Source: Kalmanozyma brasiliensis GHG001
Taxonomy: Eukaryota > Basidiomycota > Ustilaginomycetes > Ustilaginales
NCBI RefSeq assembly: GCF_000497045.1
Contig: NW_015961960.1
Location: 312,853-376,852, forward strand
Direction of reading: 5' to 3'
DNA length: 64,000 nucleotides
The notes under the pieces were generated by a model. It was given only the letters and a program-made list of their open reading frames with translations, was not told the DNA's origin and made no database searches. Of the stretch, positions 44,860-54,503 are shown piece after piece (the first letter of the stretch is position 1; every line of letters starts with the position of its first letter). The position numbers were made by a program, and so were the translations under genes.

Positions 44860-46380
44860 ATGGCCGCGGTCATCCAAAACACCTCGCTCCCTGAGCTCAA
44901 CTCGGGCGACATCGTCGTCGAGCAGACAACCAAGCAGCAGGTTCTAGACGTGGCTCGCCTTCTCGCACCTGTCGTCAGCAGCGCCCCCAACACCACCCCT
45001 TCGCAGACCACCGACTCGTCGTCATTGTCCTCAGATGAGGAAGACGCCGACGATGCAGACCTGGACAACTTTGCCTTCAGCCCCATGGAGCGCTGCCCAT
45101 CCCTCACCGCCTCCCAAGACAGCATCTCTCCCCTCCCCACTCCCTCCCCCACCAAGGTCACCTTCTTCCCCACAGCCACTGCCCTCGATGCGGCGCTCAA
45201 GATCGCCCGCCCCACCACGCACGGTCGCGTCCTCGTCGTCGGCGTCGGCTTTGTCGGTGCCCATCTCATGGAGCGTTTCTCTTCGGCATACGAGGTGATC
45301 GCCTTTGACGTCTCCGAGAACCGCTGCCAGCACCTTCGTCAGCTGCACTGCTCCAACCCCAACGTGAGCTTCATCTCGGATCTCTCGGCGGATGAGCGCA
45401 CTGCATCGTTCGATCTCTGCCTTGTCTCCGTCCCGACGCTGCTCACGTCCGATCTCAGCCAGGTGGATACGACGCACATCAAGTCGGCTTTCGCTATGGT
45501 CTCACGCATCGCTCAGCCAGGGTCCACCGTCGTTGTCGAGTCGAGTGTCACTGTTGGTATGACGCGCGAGCTCTTCTCTCCCCTGCTCGCAAAGGGCGTC
45601 CACGTCGGATTCAGCCCGGAACGCGTTGACCCCGGTCGCACCTTCCCTGCCTTCGAAGACATCCCCAAGGTCGTCTCGGGTCTCGACGCCGCTTCGCTCG
45701 AGCGCATCACCGAGCTCTACTCGCGCGTCTTCACCACTGTTGTCCCTGTCAGCAAGCCGGAGGTGGCCGAGTTCACCAAGCTCTACGAAAACTGCCAGAG
45801 GTTGATCAACATTGCGTACGTCAACGAGATTGCGGATGCATGTGCGAGTCACGGAGTGGACGTGCACGAGGTGGTCATGGCATCGGGAACCAAGCCATTT
45901 GGTTTCATGCCCTATGCGCCATCCCTGGGTGCGGGTGGTCACTGCATCCCCGTCAACCCTTTCTATCTGTTTGCCAATTGCGATCTGCCTCTCCTCCGCT
46001 CGGCCGCGATGGCAAATCAGCAACGTCCCGCACACAAAGCTGTCGAGGTCGCCAAGCTTGCTAGTCAGAACAAGACCCACACTGGAAAGTCACGCGTCGC
46101 AATCGTAGGCATGGGCTTCAAGCGCGGCGAAGCCTCCCTGGCTTACGCACCCACAGTCACCCTCGCCGACAAGCTCACCGAACTCGACGTCGAGGTGAGC
46201 TACGTCGACAACTACGTTACTTCCGACAAGTGGGCCAAGGTTCCCTCGGCAACTTTCCAGGATGCGGCCAAGTTCGAGAAGTTGTTCGACGCGGTAGTGG
46301 TTGCGCAGAAGCCGGTAGCCGCCGAGATGGAGGTGCTCTCCAAGCTGCCCAACGAAAAAGTCGTTTGGTTCACCAAATGA
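44860..46380 (+). CDS. UDP-glucose/GDP-mannose dehydrogenase family protein, WecC-like
   Basis: The 506-residue protein should oxidise C6 of a UDP-sugar (UDP-GlcNAc, UDP-ManNAc or similar) with two NAD+. After a ~115-residue acidic, Ser-rich N-terminal extension, the NAD-binding fold begins RVLVVGVGFVGAHL (123-136). Next come VSVPT, the ESSVTVGMTREL stretch and GFSPERVDPG (250-259). The dimerisation helix follows (ENCQRLINIAYVNEIAD), then the catalytic Cys in GAGGHCIPVNPFYL (Cys362) and the C-terminal domain from VAIVGMGFKRG. The SPERVDPG and GGHCIPVNP forms resemble bacterial WecC/TviB-type enzymes more than the eukaryotic UDP-glucose 6-dehydrogenase. No intron is needed. Bacterial origin is possible but unproven; the substrate cannot be read from sequence alone. 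Confidence 0.9.
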   Translation: MAAVIQNTSLPELNSGDIVVEQTTKQQVLDVARLLAPVVSSAPNTTPSQTTDSSSLSSDEEDADDADLDNFAFSPMERCPSLTASQDSISPLPTPSPTKVTFFPTATALDAALKIARPTTHGRVLVVGVGFVGAHLMERFSSAYEVIAFDVSENRCQHLRQLHCSNPNVSFISDLSADERTASFDLCLVSVPTLLTSDLSQVDTTHIKSAFAMVSRIAQPGSTVVVESSVTVGMTRELFSPLLAKGVHVGFSPERVDPGRTFPAFEDIPKVVSGLDAASLERITELYSRVFTTVVPVSKPEVAEFTKLYENCQRLINIAYVNEIADACASHGVDVHEVVMASGTKPFGFMPYAPSLGAGGHCIPVNPFYLFANCDLPLLRSAAMANQQRPAHKAVEVAKLASQNKTHTGKSRVAIVGMGFKRGEASLAYAPTVTLADKLTELDVEVSYVDNYVTSDKWAKVPSATFQDAAKFEKLFDAVVVAQKPVAAEMEVLSKLPNEKVVWFTK

Positions 46381-47230
46381 ACGTTGCCCGAACCTTGTAC
46401 ATAGTCATTCATCCTGTAGATACCGTTTTCAGTCACCCGCTTCTCACCGTGTACAATAGAATTTGCGAATGCGCAACCATAGATCCTGGCTTGATTCATC
46501 GTTTGACGTGCAGAATCGGATCGGAAGACGCAGAGCCCCAAGATGCATTGCTACCGTTCCGAGTACGATCACTTCGCTATTCGACAGCCTCAATTCTGTC
46601 TCGGTCACCTCGGGTACCGGCAGTCTGGTGAGGCACGCTAAGTGCGGAGCATGGGCATCGACTGCGTCTCACCGGTTCGCCTTGTGTGTGTGTTCGCTCA
46701 ACCAAGCGGAGTTGCAAACGGCGTTCCATGACGGGTCAAATTTGGTTGAGAATAAAAACTTGTTTTAAAAAAATTAGCCACGTGGGGCAGTGTCTGACAT
46801 CTGTGCGAAATGCGGGCGCATGAAATCAGGCGAATTGCGGTTGAGGCGTGGGAAGCTGGTCATCATGGCGCGTGTTGGGATGCTCGTGCGTCGACGCGTG
46901 GGTCTCAGAGCGGTGAACGAAGATCGACGAAAGTGTGCGCTGACCGCTCTGGGAGGGTCGAAGGCTCACGTGGTTCAGAGGCATGCCCCGCTCTCGCTGG
47001 TCAGCCTGCTGAGGCGTGACTGTTGATCATCTCACCGCGCGTGATCGTTGTTGCCTCTAGACCATCATCTGCTCGTCCTGCCGGTCCCAGTCCATCTTCG
47101 ACTCCTAGAAGGAGCTTTACCCGCATCTTCTCGATCATCATCGTCTACCCTCTTCGATCGCATCTGACGATTTATACAGCTTCTTACAACACGCACAGTC
47201 GCACGCATAGCTGGGGCTCAAGAGCACAGA
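46381..47230. other. Intergenic region
   Basis: This is the 3' flank of the dehydrogenase gene and upstream DNA of the single-pass membrane protein. An A/T-rich patch (46748-46775) interrupts otherwise GC-rich DNA and may mark a 3' end or spacer. No gene was recognised. Confidence 0.4.
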
Positions 47231-47965
47231 ATGTTCAGCATGAAGCAATCGACGTTTCGACGAGCGACCCTGCTAGCGCTGATGGCGATGCTCATGGTCG
47301 AAGCTGCTCCCATCTCGAGCGTCAGCCCTGCCGCTACCACCACGGCGCACCGTACCGCCCGCGCATCGTCGCACAGTCGCCACGCAGCAACCTCTTCGCA
47401 CCCGCCTCCGACGAGCAAGGTGTACGTCTCGCCCACCGCCTCACACACCCAGGGTCATCCGCAATCCTCTTCCGCCTTAGTACACACCAGCGCCCCTCAT
47501 TTGGCAAACATCCACTCTGGCGCGTCGCACACGAACGTGCACATGTCAACCCCACCCCTCGCCCCCACCTCCACCCCGCACCACGCGTCGAACGCAGGCG
47601 GCAAGACCGTCATCAGCAACCCCATCCCCGGCTCTTCCTGGGAGCACATCCGTCAGATTCTGCTGATTCCACTTTCGATTCTTGTCGTGCTGAGTTTTCT
47701 GACGGGCGTGAGCATGTATGTGGCTGCGACGTGGGGAAGTGGCGAGGGGTGGTTTGGGCGGCCTGTAGAGGAGGTGGTGGGGGAGAAGGGGCAGACCATC
47801 GGGGGTGTTCCCGCAGCAAGGGAGTTCCCGGCTGAGAAGAAGGAGGTGGCGAAGGGAGAGGCGGTGGGAGAGAGGGAGAAGGAGGCGGTGGGAAGGACGA
47901 GTACCGGTAGCGGAGTGTTTCGATTCAGAGTGCCTTCACTTGACGGGCCTCCTCGCGATCCATGA
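47231..47965 (+). CDS. Ser/Thr/His-rich single-pass membrane protein, sensor-like
   Basis: I do not recognise a family. The 244-residue product has a signal peptide (to about Ala26). A Ser/Thr/His/Pro-rich, probably O-mannosylated outer region follows to ~135, then one membrane segment (143-168) and a charged cytosolic tail rich in Glu/Lys/Gly. This type I layout is shared with Wsc/Mid2-type wall-stress sensors and with TMEM/SKG6-like fungal proteins, but no WSC cysteine domain is present. Role as a surface sensor is inferred from topology alone. The ATG at 47231 is followed by a second in-frame ATG at 47240. Confidence 0.6.
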   Translation: MFSMKQSTFRRATLLALMAMLMVEAAPISSVSPAATTTAHRTARASSHSRHAATSSHPPPTSKVYVSPTASHTQGHPQSSSALVHTSAPHLANIHSGASHTNVHMSTPPLAPTSTPHHASNAGGKTVISNPIPGSSWEHIRQILLIPLSILVVLSFLTGVSMYVAATWGSGEGWFGRPVEEVVGEKGQTIGGVPAAREFPAEKKEVAKGEAVGEREKEAVGRTSTGSGVFRFRVPSLDGPPRDP

Positions 47966-48135
47966 TCGCAATCATCGCTTTACCTTCAATCGCATTGCTA
48001 GATCAGCTTAGATGTGTGCACAGATGCGTCTTCTGTGTTTAGTCCGCGAGGCTATTGACGGCGTGATCGTGAGCAAAAAACGTTGAGCGCGAGATATAGA
48101 ATTCAATACCAATAAAAAAGGACGCCAAAAAAATA

Positions 48136-48265
48136 TGCTCCGTACTGGGCTCGAACCAGTGACCTTCCGTTAGGCTTAATAAGTTAGGGGATGGGGTTTT
48201 CTGAAATTTTTCTCTCAGGCATCCTGTATTAGACGGATGCGATAATCCAACTACGCTAACGAAGC
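48136..48265 (-). tRNA. tRNA-Ile(AAU) with 55-nt intron
   Basis: On the minus strand the acceptor arm GCTTCGT pairs with ACGGAGC (one G-T pair) and is followed by discriminator A. The D arm is closed by GCG/CGC, the anticodon stem is TCCGT/ACGGA, and the T arm is ACTGG-TTCGAGC-CCAGT. The loop CTAATAA gives anticodon AAT, decoding AUU (Ile). Exons are 48265-48227 and 48171-48136. The intron (48226-48172) sits one base after the anticodon-adjacent A37, the canonical place for nuclear tRNA introns. The mature tRNA is 75 nt before CCA addition. Downstream, T-rich DNA on the minus strand (around 48126-48133) can terminate Pol III. Confidence 0.93.
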
Positions 48266-49140
48266 GGTTGTTGGCCGCCGGGGACACACTTGCGATTCTA
48301 TACAGTGCACGTAAGCTGCTGAGTTCGGGTTCGATTGCAACAGTGCACTGTCGTTTGTGCGACCTGATCCGGTTCTCGGACGTCGAGCTGACCAGTGCAG
48401 CGGGCGCATTTCGGTGTGACATTAGGTCGAGTGGCTGTGCGTTGGCGGGCGTATTCAAAGAAAGGCCCAAGTGGGGGGTTGCATTGAGCGGCGGAAAAGG
48501 AACCGTGCAAATGAACACGCCGGCGATCAATGTCGACGCTCGGCATTGCAGATGAAGCCTTTTCTTTTCGACTGTCGACGATTCATGCCGGCGGAAGGGA
48601 GGGCTTTCCCGCACAATTGAGCCCATTCTTCTGTGGTTGTGCGGGAGATATTCTTTGGTTGTCAGGCACCGGATTGTGCGCCGACCGGCAGGTGTGGGTC
48701 CATTCGTTCGACCGGCGACTATATGGCAGACCATTGGCTTGGGACCGGCTGGAGATGAATGTTGTTCAGGTACGCTGCGAACGTGTTCGTGTGTACGGGT
48801 TCGGCGACTTTTCCCGGGCCATCCGGCGACACAGATGGTCCGGATTGGGCTGATCGTATCGCTTTGCTAGAAACGGCAGCGGCTGCCCACGTCCTATGCC
48901 GAAGGGCGATCGCTGTGTCCCAGCGCAAGATGAACTTTCGTCAGAGCGCCCGCGATCGAACCTCTTCCGAGCTTATGCGCAGATATAAGCGTCCGGATTG
49001 TCGGATCCCCCCTCTAAGCACCCTCGTCCATCAATCCCTGGTTCGTACTTCCTTCCCTAGTGTTTTTCTCATCATCAAGCAGCTGGTCTGCTGTACGCCC
49101 CCTTTCTCTACATCCTCCTCTGTATCCTTTCGACTCCAAG
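48266..49140. other. Intergenic region
   Basis: This is the 5' flank of the tRNA gene and the promoter of the cutinase-domain gene. C/T-rich leader DNA occupies the last ~100 bases. Nothing else was recognised. Confidence 0.4.
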
Positions 49141-51087
49141 ATGCGGGTCGTCACAGCATCGTGGACGCTGGTCGTCCTTTCTGCTCTGTTGGCGCACGTC
49201 AATGCGAGCCCGACATTCGGTGCTCTCGACAACGCGGGTGGCTTGATTGCGGCCAAGAAGGAGTTCATGTCGTCGCTGCTGGGCGGCGCTGGTGGTCTGC
49301 ACGGTGGGGTGCTTGGTGGTCTCAGTGGTAGCATCGGCGACGGCGCAGGTGCTGCTGGACTGGGCGTTCTCGTTCCCGGTCTGGGCGGTGTGACGGGTGT
49401 GAGCGGCGCCAATGGAGCAGGTCTTCTTGTTGCTGCGCAGCCCGGTCTCGCTCTTCCTGGGACGAGCATCAGCGGTGGTGGCCCCGACGGGCTGGACGAC
49501 GACGCCTCGAGTGGCAGCGCTGCTGCTATGACCTCTCACGATACTAGTGGCGCCGTCGCTGCTGTCCAAGAGTCTAGCGGTGGTGCGTCTGGTGGTGTCG
49601 GCGCTGCCTCTACGACTGGCAACACGCGCGGCACGACTGACGTCACGAGCAGCACTTCTAGCGACACGAGTGGCAGCGGTGCTACCACGTCTTCGGGTGC
49701 TGACACTCGACACCGCGCCGTCACCAGCGGTCAAACTTCCTCCGACACCGACACCAGCAGACACTCATCCTCTTCGACTTCCAGCAATGAGCCATGCGAC
49801 AAGAACAACACCTCTGCTTCCTTCACCTCTTCTTCCACCCTCTCATCCTCGGCTGCTCGGCGAAGCCATCGCAAGCGGTCCACTTACGGCGCCGGTCCGA
49901 GCCAGCTGCCACGTATCCCAGGACTCACTCCCGCCCAAGAATCTGTCGCACTCGAAGCGCTGAGCATGCAAAAGGTTGCTCCCTCTTCGAACGAGCACGC
50001 CGCTTCGAAGCACCTAGGCAAGCGATCGCCGTTGATGAAGGGCATGCCGAGCATGGGTGGGCTGTTGAGCAATGGTGGGTCGGATGGGGGGCAAGGCGGG
50101 ATGACGAGTCCCATTGGGGGGATGATGAAGATGATGCAGGGCGGGATGGGGTCGACTTCCAGCCCCGACTCGTCTGGCGGATCGATGCTTGGCAATCTTC
50201 TCGGTTCCTCCGACTCCTCAAACAGCGAGTGTCCTTCCCTGCAACTCATCTGGGCACGGGGAACCACCGAGATCCAAAACACTCTCGGCATTGTCGGTCG
50301 ACCCCTCTGCTCCGCCCTAAAGAGTCAAATCCCCGCCACGCAGTGTTACGACACGCAATACTCCTCGGATGCGGAATACATGATCTCCCCTGGCCAGGGC
50401 TCACGTGCTGCGGAAACCTTCATGCGCTCCCTCTCCTCCCGCTGTCCATCAACGAAATTCGCCCTTGGCGGCTACAGCAAGGGCGCCTTTGTGGTGCATG
50501 GCATTCGTGGCGTCTCCAACGTGATTGGAGCCGTGACGTTTGGCGATATGGAAAAGTCCCAGGCCGTACCAACGACGAACAGGTTCAAGACGTTTTGTGC
50601 CATGGGCGACCCGGTTTGCCTCAGCGGGATGAATGGGTTGGCTCACTTGACGTACCCGATGACGAGCGTCAAGCCTGCGGCCGAGTTCTTGGTCGAGGCG
50701 TACAAGTCGTCGGGTGGTGGCGGAGGTGGTGCTGCAGCGGACGGCGCTGCGGGTACCGATGCTGGAGCAAGCGGCGCCGGTGACGGTGCTGCAGGCGGCC
50801 TCGGTGGTCTCAAAGGTCTCATGGGTTCTCTCGGCGGCGCTGGTGGCAGCAGTGGTGCAAGCAACCTCCCCAGCCTCGGTGCTCTTGGCGGTGGTGGCGG
50901 CATCCCTGGACTCGGCGCACTTGGCGGAGGCGGCGCACCTGGTCTCGGCGGACTCGGTCCTCTCCCGGGTGGCGGCCTTCCCAGCCTTGGTCTCAAAAAG
51001 CGCTCTCCCTCCAAACCCACCATCGACACTCCATCGCCCATTCGTCGACACCGTCGTCATCATCACAAGCACGAGCACCGCCTCTAG
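49141..51087 (+). CDS. Secreted cutinase-domain protein (CE5) with long pro-region
   Basis: This is a predicted extracellular serine esterase (cutin or other polyester/ester hydrolysis). The 648-residue protein has a signal peptide (to about Ala22), then a Gly- and Ser/Thr-rich region. Basic sites follow at 240-246 (RRSHRKR) and 294-295 (GKRSP) that fit Kex2 cleavage. The cutinase domain begins near CPSLQLIWARGTTE. Catalytic residues read as Ser446 in GGYSKG, Asp490 in GDPVC and His502 in AHLTY. A Gly-rich tail with another KKRSP site closes the protein. Cutinases are usually ~200-230 residues, so this one has large extra regions on both sides. The frame is open upstream to 49060 without an ATG; the ATG at 49141 begins the signal peptide. 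Confidence 0.88.
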   Translation: MRVVTASWTLVVLSALLAHVNASPTFGALDNAGGLIAAKKEFMSSLLGGAGGLHGGVLGGLSGSIGDGAGAAGLGVLVPGLGGVTGVSGANGAGLLVAAQPGLALPGTSISGGGPDGLDDDASSGSAAAMTSHDTSGAVAAVQESSGGASGGVGAASTTGNTRGTTDVTSSTSSDTSGSGATTSSGADTRHRAVTSGQTSSDTDTSRHSSSSTSSNEPCDKNNTSASFTSSSTLSSSAARRSHRKRSTYGAGPSQLPRIPGLTPAQESVALEALSMQKVAPSSNEHAASKHLGKRSPLMKGMPSMGGLLSNGGSDGGQGGMTSPIGGMMKMMQGGMGSTSSPDSSGGSMLGNLLGSSDSSNSECPSLQLIWARGTTEIQNTLGIVGRPLCSALKSQIPATQCYDTQYSSDAEYMISPGQGSRAAETFMRSLSSRCPSTKFALGGYSKGAFVVHGIRGVSNVIGAVTFGDMEKSQAVPTTNRFKTFCAMGDPVCLSGMNGLAHLTYPMTSVKPAAEFLVEAYKSSGGGGGGAAADGAAGTDAGASGAGDGAAGGLGGLKGLMGSLGGAGGSSGASNLPSLGALGGGGGIPGLGALGGGGAPGLGGLGPLPGGGLPSLGLKKRSPSKPTIDTPSPIRRHRRHHHKHEHRL

Positions 51088-51555
51088 ACTTTCAGGTGTA
51101 TCCTCCTCCTTTCTTTGCCCTCACATCTGTCCTTCCCTGTAGCGATATCCGTCATGCGCTGGTCCGTATGCGGTCAAACAAAATCGTCGTTCTCTCCTGT
51201 GATCCAGGTGGTGGCATGAATGCATTGCAAGGTCAGATATCGAAGGTGCAAAAGGTCGTTCGAATGTGCAGAATGAGCGTCGTTGCGTAACAGTGGAGCA
51301 AATGTACAAGGGAAGGAATCGAAGAGAGCAAGATGGTCCGTGTTGAAGTCGAGTGTGCGCGTGCGTGCGTTCTTTCGCGTTCGACAACGAGCTGGCGATG
51401 GCCGGTGACCTTAAGCGGTAAGCGTTTGTCGGGCGAGTCAGACGAGCTGAGGCCGATGCCGTGACTACGACGCGATGAATGATTGAGATCGAAGCGCTGG
51501 TTGCTGGTGGTATTGTCGCTGCGTCGAAACCCTGTAGTCAGGTAGTCAGCGCAAC
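51088..51555. other. Convergent intergenic region
   Basis: This holds the 3' flanks of the cutinase-domain gene and the minus-strand GPI-type protein. Nothing was recognised. Confidence 0.4.
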
Positions 51556-51921
51556 TTAAAGAAGCATAGCGCCAGCGACGACAGCAACACCCATGACCGT
51601 GGCACTGCCAGCGACACGCGACAGGAAACTCCTCGAGTCGAGCAGCGACATGGCACCGCTGGACGAGCCTGACGAGCCCTGGTTCTGTGCCGCGTTGGAG
51701 CCGTTACCGTAGCCAGGGATGGTGGTCAAGATGGTGCCACGCGAGACCTGAGGAGCTGGCAACTGTGTCGAGGGCGGTGGTGTGTATCCCGAGATGATCT
51801 GAACACCCGTGTATGTGGTCAAGACACCGGCACCACCACCGGCGGCGGCCTGTGCTGATGCGAGAGTGACGAACGAGAGAATGAGCGCGACGAGCGCGAG
51901 TGCGAATTGTGTCGATCGCAT
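51556..51921 (-). CDS. Small GPI-anchored-type surface protein
   Basis: I do not recognise a family. The 121-residue protein has a clear signal peptide (1-23), a short Gly/Thr/Pro/Ser-rich middle with one N-glycosylation site (NGS) and no Cys, and a C-terminal hydrophobic segment (104-121). The segment is preceded by small residues (SSSGA, 86-90) that fit a GPI attachment site. It is probably a small wall or membrane surface protein. The frame is open upstream, but the ATG at 51921 is the first to give a signal peptide. It is divergent from the OLA1 gene ~560 bases away. Confidence 0.65.
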   Translation of the reverse strand: MRSTQFALALVALILSFVTLASAQAAAGGGAGVLTTYTGVQIISGYTPPPSTQLPAPQVSRGTILTTIPGYGNGSNAAQNQGSSGSSSGAMSLLDSRSFLSRVAGSATVMGVAVVAGAMLL

Positions 51922-52478
51922 TGTGAAGAGTGTGTGTGCGATGGGGCGTAGGAGAAGATGATGGTGGTGAGCGGTGAAGGAAGTGGTCCGCCAAGCCAAG
52001 AGTGAAAGTTGGCTTGCACAGCACAGCACAGCGCAGCGCAGCAGCTCAAACGGAACTCAAGCCGAGCGAAATCTAAATTTGAAATCGCGCCGATGCCCCG
52101 AGCCAGCCCAGCTGCAGTGCAGTCAGCCAGCCTTGTTGTTTGCCCAGCCTGAATCCAAGCCAAGCCAAAGGCCTGAAATTCGAATTCGAGAACGCGGTGC
52201 TCCGCTGTGAGATTTGAAATGGTTGCGCTCCTGAATGATCCATGTTTCTATTCGAGATCCTCATCCTGCAGCCAACGGATGTTTGACGTCAATACCGCGA
52301 ATTTTCGTTCGCACACCACCGCTAGATTCGTCCGATCTCACATTTCGCCAAAACCATTCGGACGAAAAGCACATCGCCAAAAGAGAAGCAGAGCGAAGAA
52401 GCTCAGCAAGAAGAACGGCGAAAAATCTTGCATCTGCGCACCGTCCTTCCTCTCGACATCAACCACCTCCCCATTCAC
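51922..52478. other. Divergent intergenic region
   Basis: This is the promoter region of the GPI-type protein and the OLA1 gene. A short run of CACAG/CGCAG words is seen near 52014-52044. No gene was recognised. Confidence 0.4.
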
Positions 52479-54116
52479 ATGGCTCATCTGCGTCTGGCCA
52501 CTGCCAATCTCGCACTCACCACTCGCATCCCCATCCCAACTCGCATCGCTGCTGCGTCCATCTCTACACAGCTCCATCGCATCGCTCTCCAGCCAACACC
52601 GGCTCGACTAACATCAGCTCGCCGCACCTTCTCCACCACCCCTCTCATCAGCGCTAAGAAAAGGATGCCGCCCAAAAAGCAGGTCGTGGTCGAAAAGATC
52701 CGTTTGGGTCGACCCTCGAATAACCTCAAGATGGGCATTGTCGGTCTGCCCAACGTCGGCAAGTCGTCTTTCTTCAACGTCGTTGCCAAGTGCGATCTGG
52801 GTAAATCGGCCAACTTCCCGTATGCGACGATCGAACCCGAAGAGGCGCGGGTGCCCGTTCCGGACGATAGGTTCACCTGGTTGGCTGCGCAGTACAAGCC
52901 CAAGTCGGAAGTGCCCGCCTTTTTGACGTGCATCGATATCGCCGGTTTGACCGCCGGTGCGTCGACAGGTGCCGGTTTGGGCAACGCCTTCTTGAGCAAC
53001 GTCAGGAGCGTCGATGGCATCTTCCAGGTCGTGCGTGCTTTCGATGACGCCGAGGTTATTCACGTCGAGGGTGATGTCAACCCCATTCGTGATATGGAGA
53101 TCATCTCGACCGAGTTGCGGTTGAAGGACATTGCTTGGATCGAATCCGCGCTCGATAATGCCAAGAAGAACGCTCGCAGCGCCGGAAACGTCAGCCTCGA
53201 AGACAAGAAGCGCAAAGAGGAGGTCGGCATCATCGAGAAGATCCTCAAGCACGTCGCTGAGGACAACAAGGATGTTCGCAAGGGCGACTGGAACAACAAC
53301 GAGGTAAGTTTTTGCCCCATGCTGCTGCGTCGTCGACCCACAGAGGACAGGAACAAACGGATGGCGCTTCCAAATGATGATAAAGAGTGCGCATCATGAG
53401 ACACTCGATAAATTTAACCCAGCTCGTCGATGGCCCATCAAGCCACATGAGAAAAGTAGTATTTCAACTGATTTTTGGCGACATAGCATCATCGGCACGC
53501 AGCAGCAGATCGTACCATACGACCGAGACCATAATGCTGACCCATCATCGTTTCTTTTTGCTGGATGCAGGTCGAAGTGATTAACAACCTCCAACTGCTC
53601 ACGGCCAAGCCGGTGATCTACCTGGTCAACCTCTCCGAAAAAGACTATGTTCGACGCAAGAACAAGTGGTTGGCCAAGATCAAGGCGTGGATTGACGAGA
53701 ACAACCCTGGTGATTTGCTCATTCCCTTCTCGGTTGCACTGGAGGAGCGACTCTTGCAACTGGGATCGCCCGAGGCGGAAGCGGCGGAGCTGGCGACTTT
53801 GGGGGACAACATCACTGGTGCCCTCGGTAAAATCACCAAGGCTGGCTACGATGGGTTGGACCTGGTGCGCTACTTCACCGCCGGCCCCGACGAGGTGCGC
53901 GCATGGACCTTCCGTAAGGGCCTCAAAGCTCCCGAAGCCGCCGGCATCATCCACACGGATTTCCAGAAGAAGTTCGTCTGCGGTGAAGTGTTCAGCATCG
54001 ACGACATCAAGGAGCACGGCAACGAGAACGGCGTCAAGGCTGCGGGCAAGTACAAGCAGATCGGTCGCGAGTACAAGGTGCAGGACGGCGACATTTGCTA
54101 TTGGAAGCACGGCTGA
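52479..54116 (+). CDS. OLA1: Obg-like ATPase OLA1/YchF with mitochondrial-type N-terminal extension (one intron)
   Basis: OLA1/YchF is a conserved P-loop ATPase that binds ribosomes and stress factors. Exons are 52479-53303 and 53571-54116; the 267-nt intron starts GTAAGT and ends GCAG. The usual cytosolic start is the ATG at 52665 (MPPKKQ), giving 394 residues, the family length. From there the protein shows G1 GLPNVGKSS (27-35), DIAGL, the coiled-coil insertion around EDKKRKEE, NLSEKD (a G4 of the NxxE type that explains ATP preference) and the C-terminal TGS domain. The frame also has an ATG at 52479 adding 62 residues with no Asp or Glu, many Arg, and an ARRTFSTTPLIS segment resembling a presequence cleavage site. 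No ATG lies between. Both forms may be made; the longer is inferred to enter mitochondria. Confidence 0.93.
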
Positions 54117-54503
54117 TTCTTGCCATCAATAGACATGTTGACGCTTCGGATCCAACCTGTGCGTGAGAAAGACTGAGATGAGTCGAGCCAGTGTGTGTGT
54201 GTGGAAAAGTAGGTTCGGCGACCGCAGCTGCTGTGTGGGAGATCGTAGCTCGAACTGCGTCCTGCGTGAGAGGGGTTCGAACAGGTACCAATGCCGCACC
54301 ACTTCCGACTCTACGACTTGTCCAAAAGACGAGCTTCGGGGGAGCTCTAGCAGCGACAGCGCTCACGCCACACTTCCACTTCCTCACCAGTGCCCGACTG
54401 TCACACACATTCGAGCCGCAACACTTCCCCACTCATTCACCTCAGCACATCCACACATCACACATTGCAAGTCAACCCAACGTCAAACTTTGTTGCTTTC
54501 TGA
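54117..54503. other. Convergent intergenic region
   Basis: This holds the 3' flanks of OLA1 and the sedolisin gene, with a short GT run near 54194-54202. Nothing else was recognised. Confidence 0.4.

Noticed and set aside
54255..54285. GGTTCGAAC word resembling a tRNA T-loop
   Set aside because: The flanking bases do not form a T stem and no acceptor or anticodon arm fits; similar isolated words near 26934, 57143 and 57709 fail in the same way.
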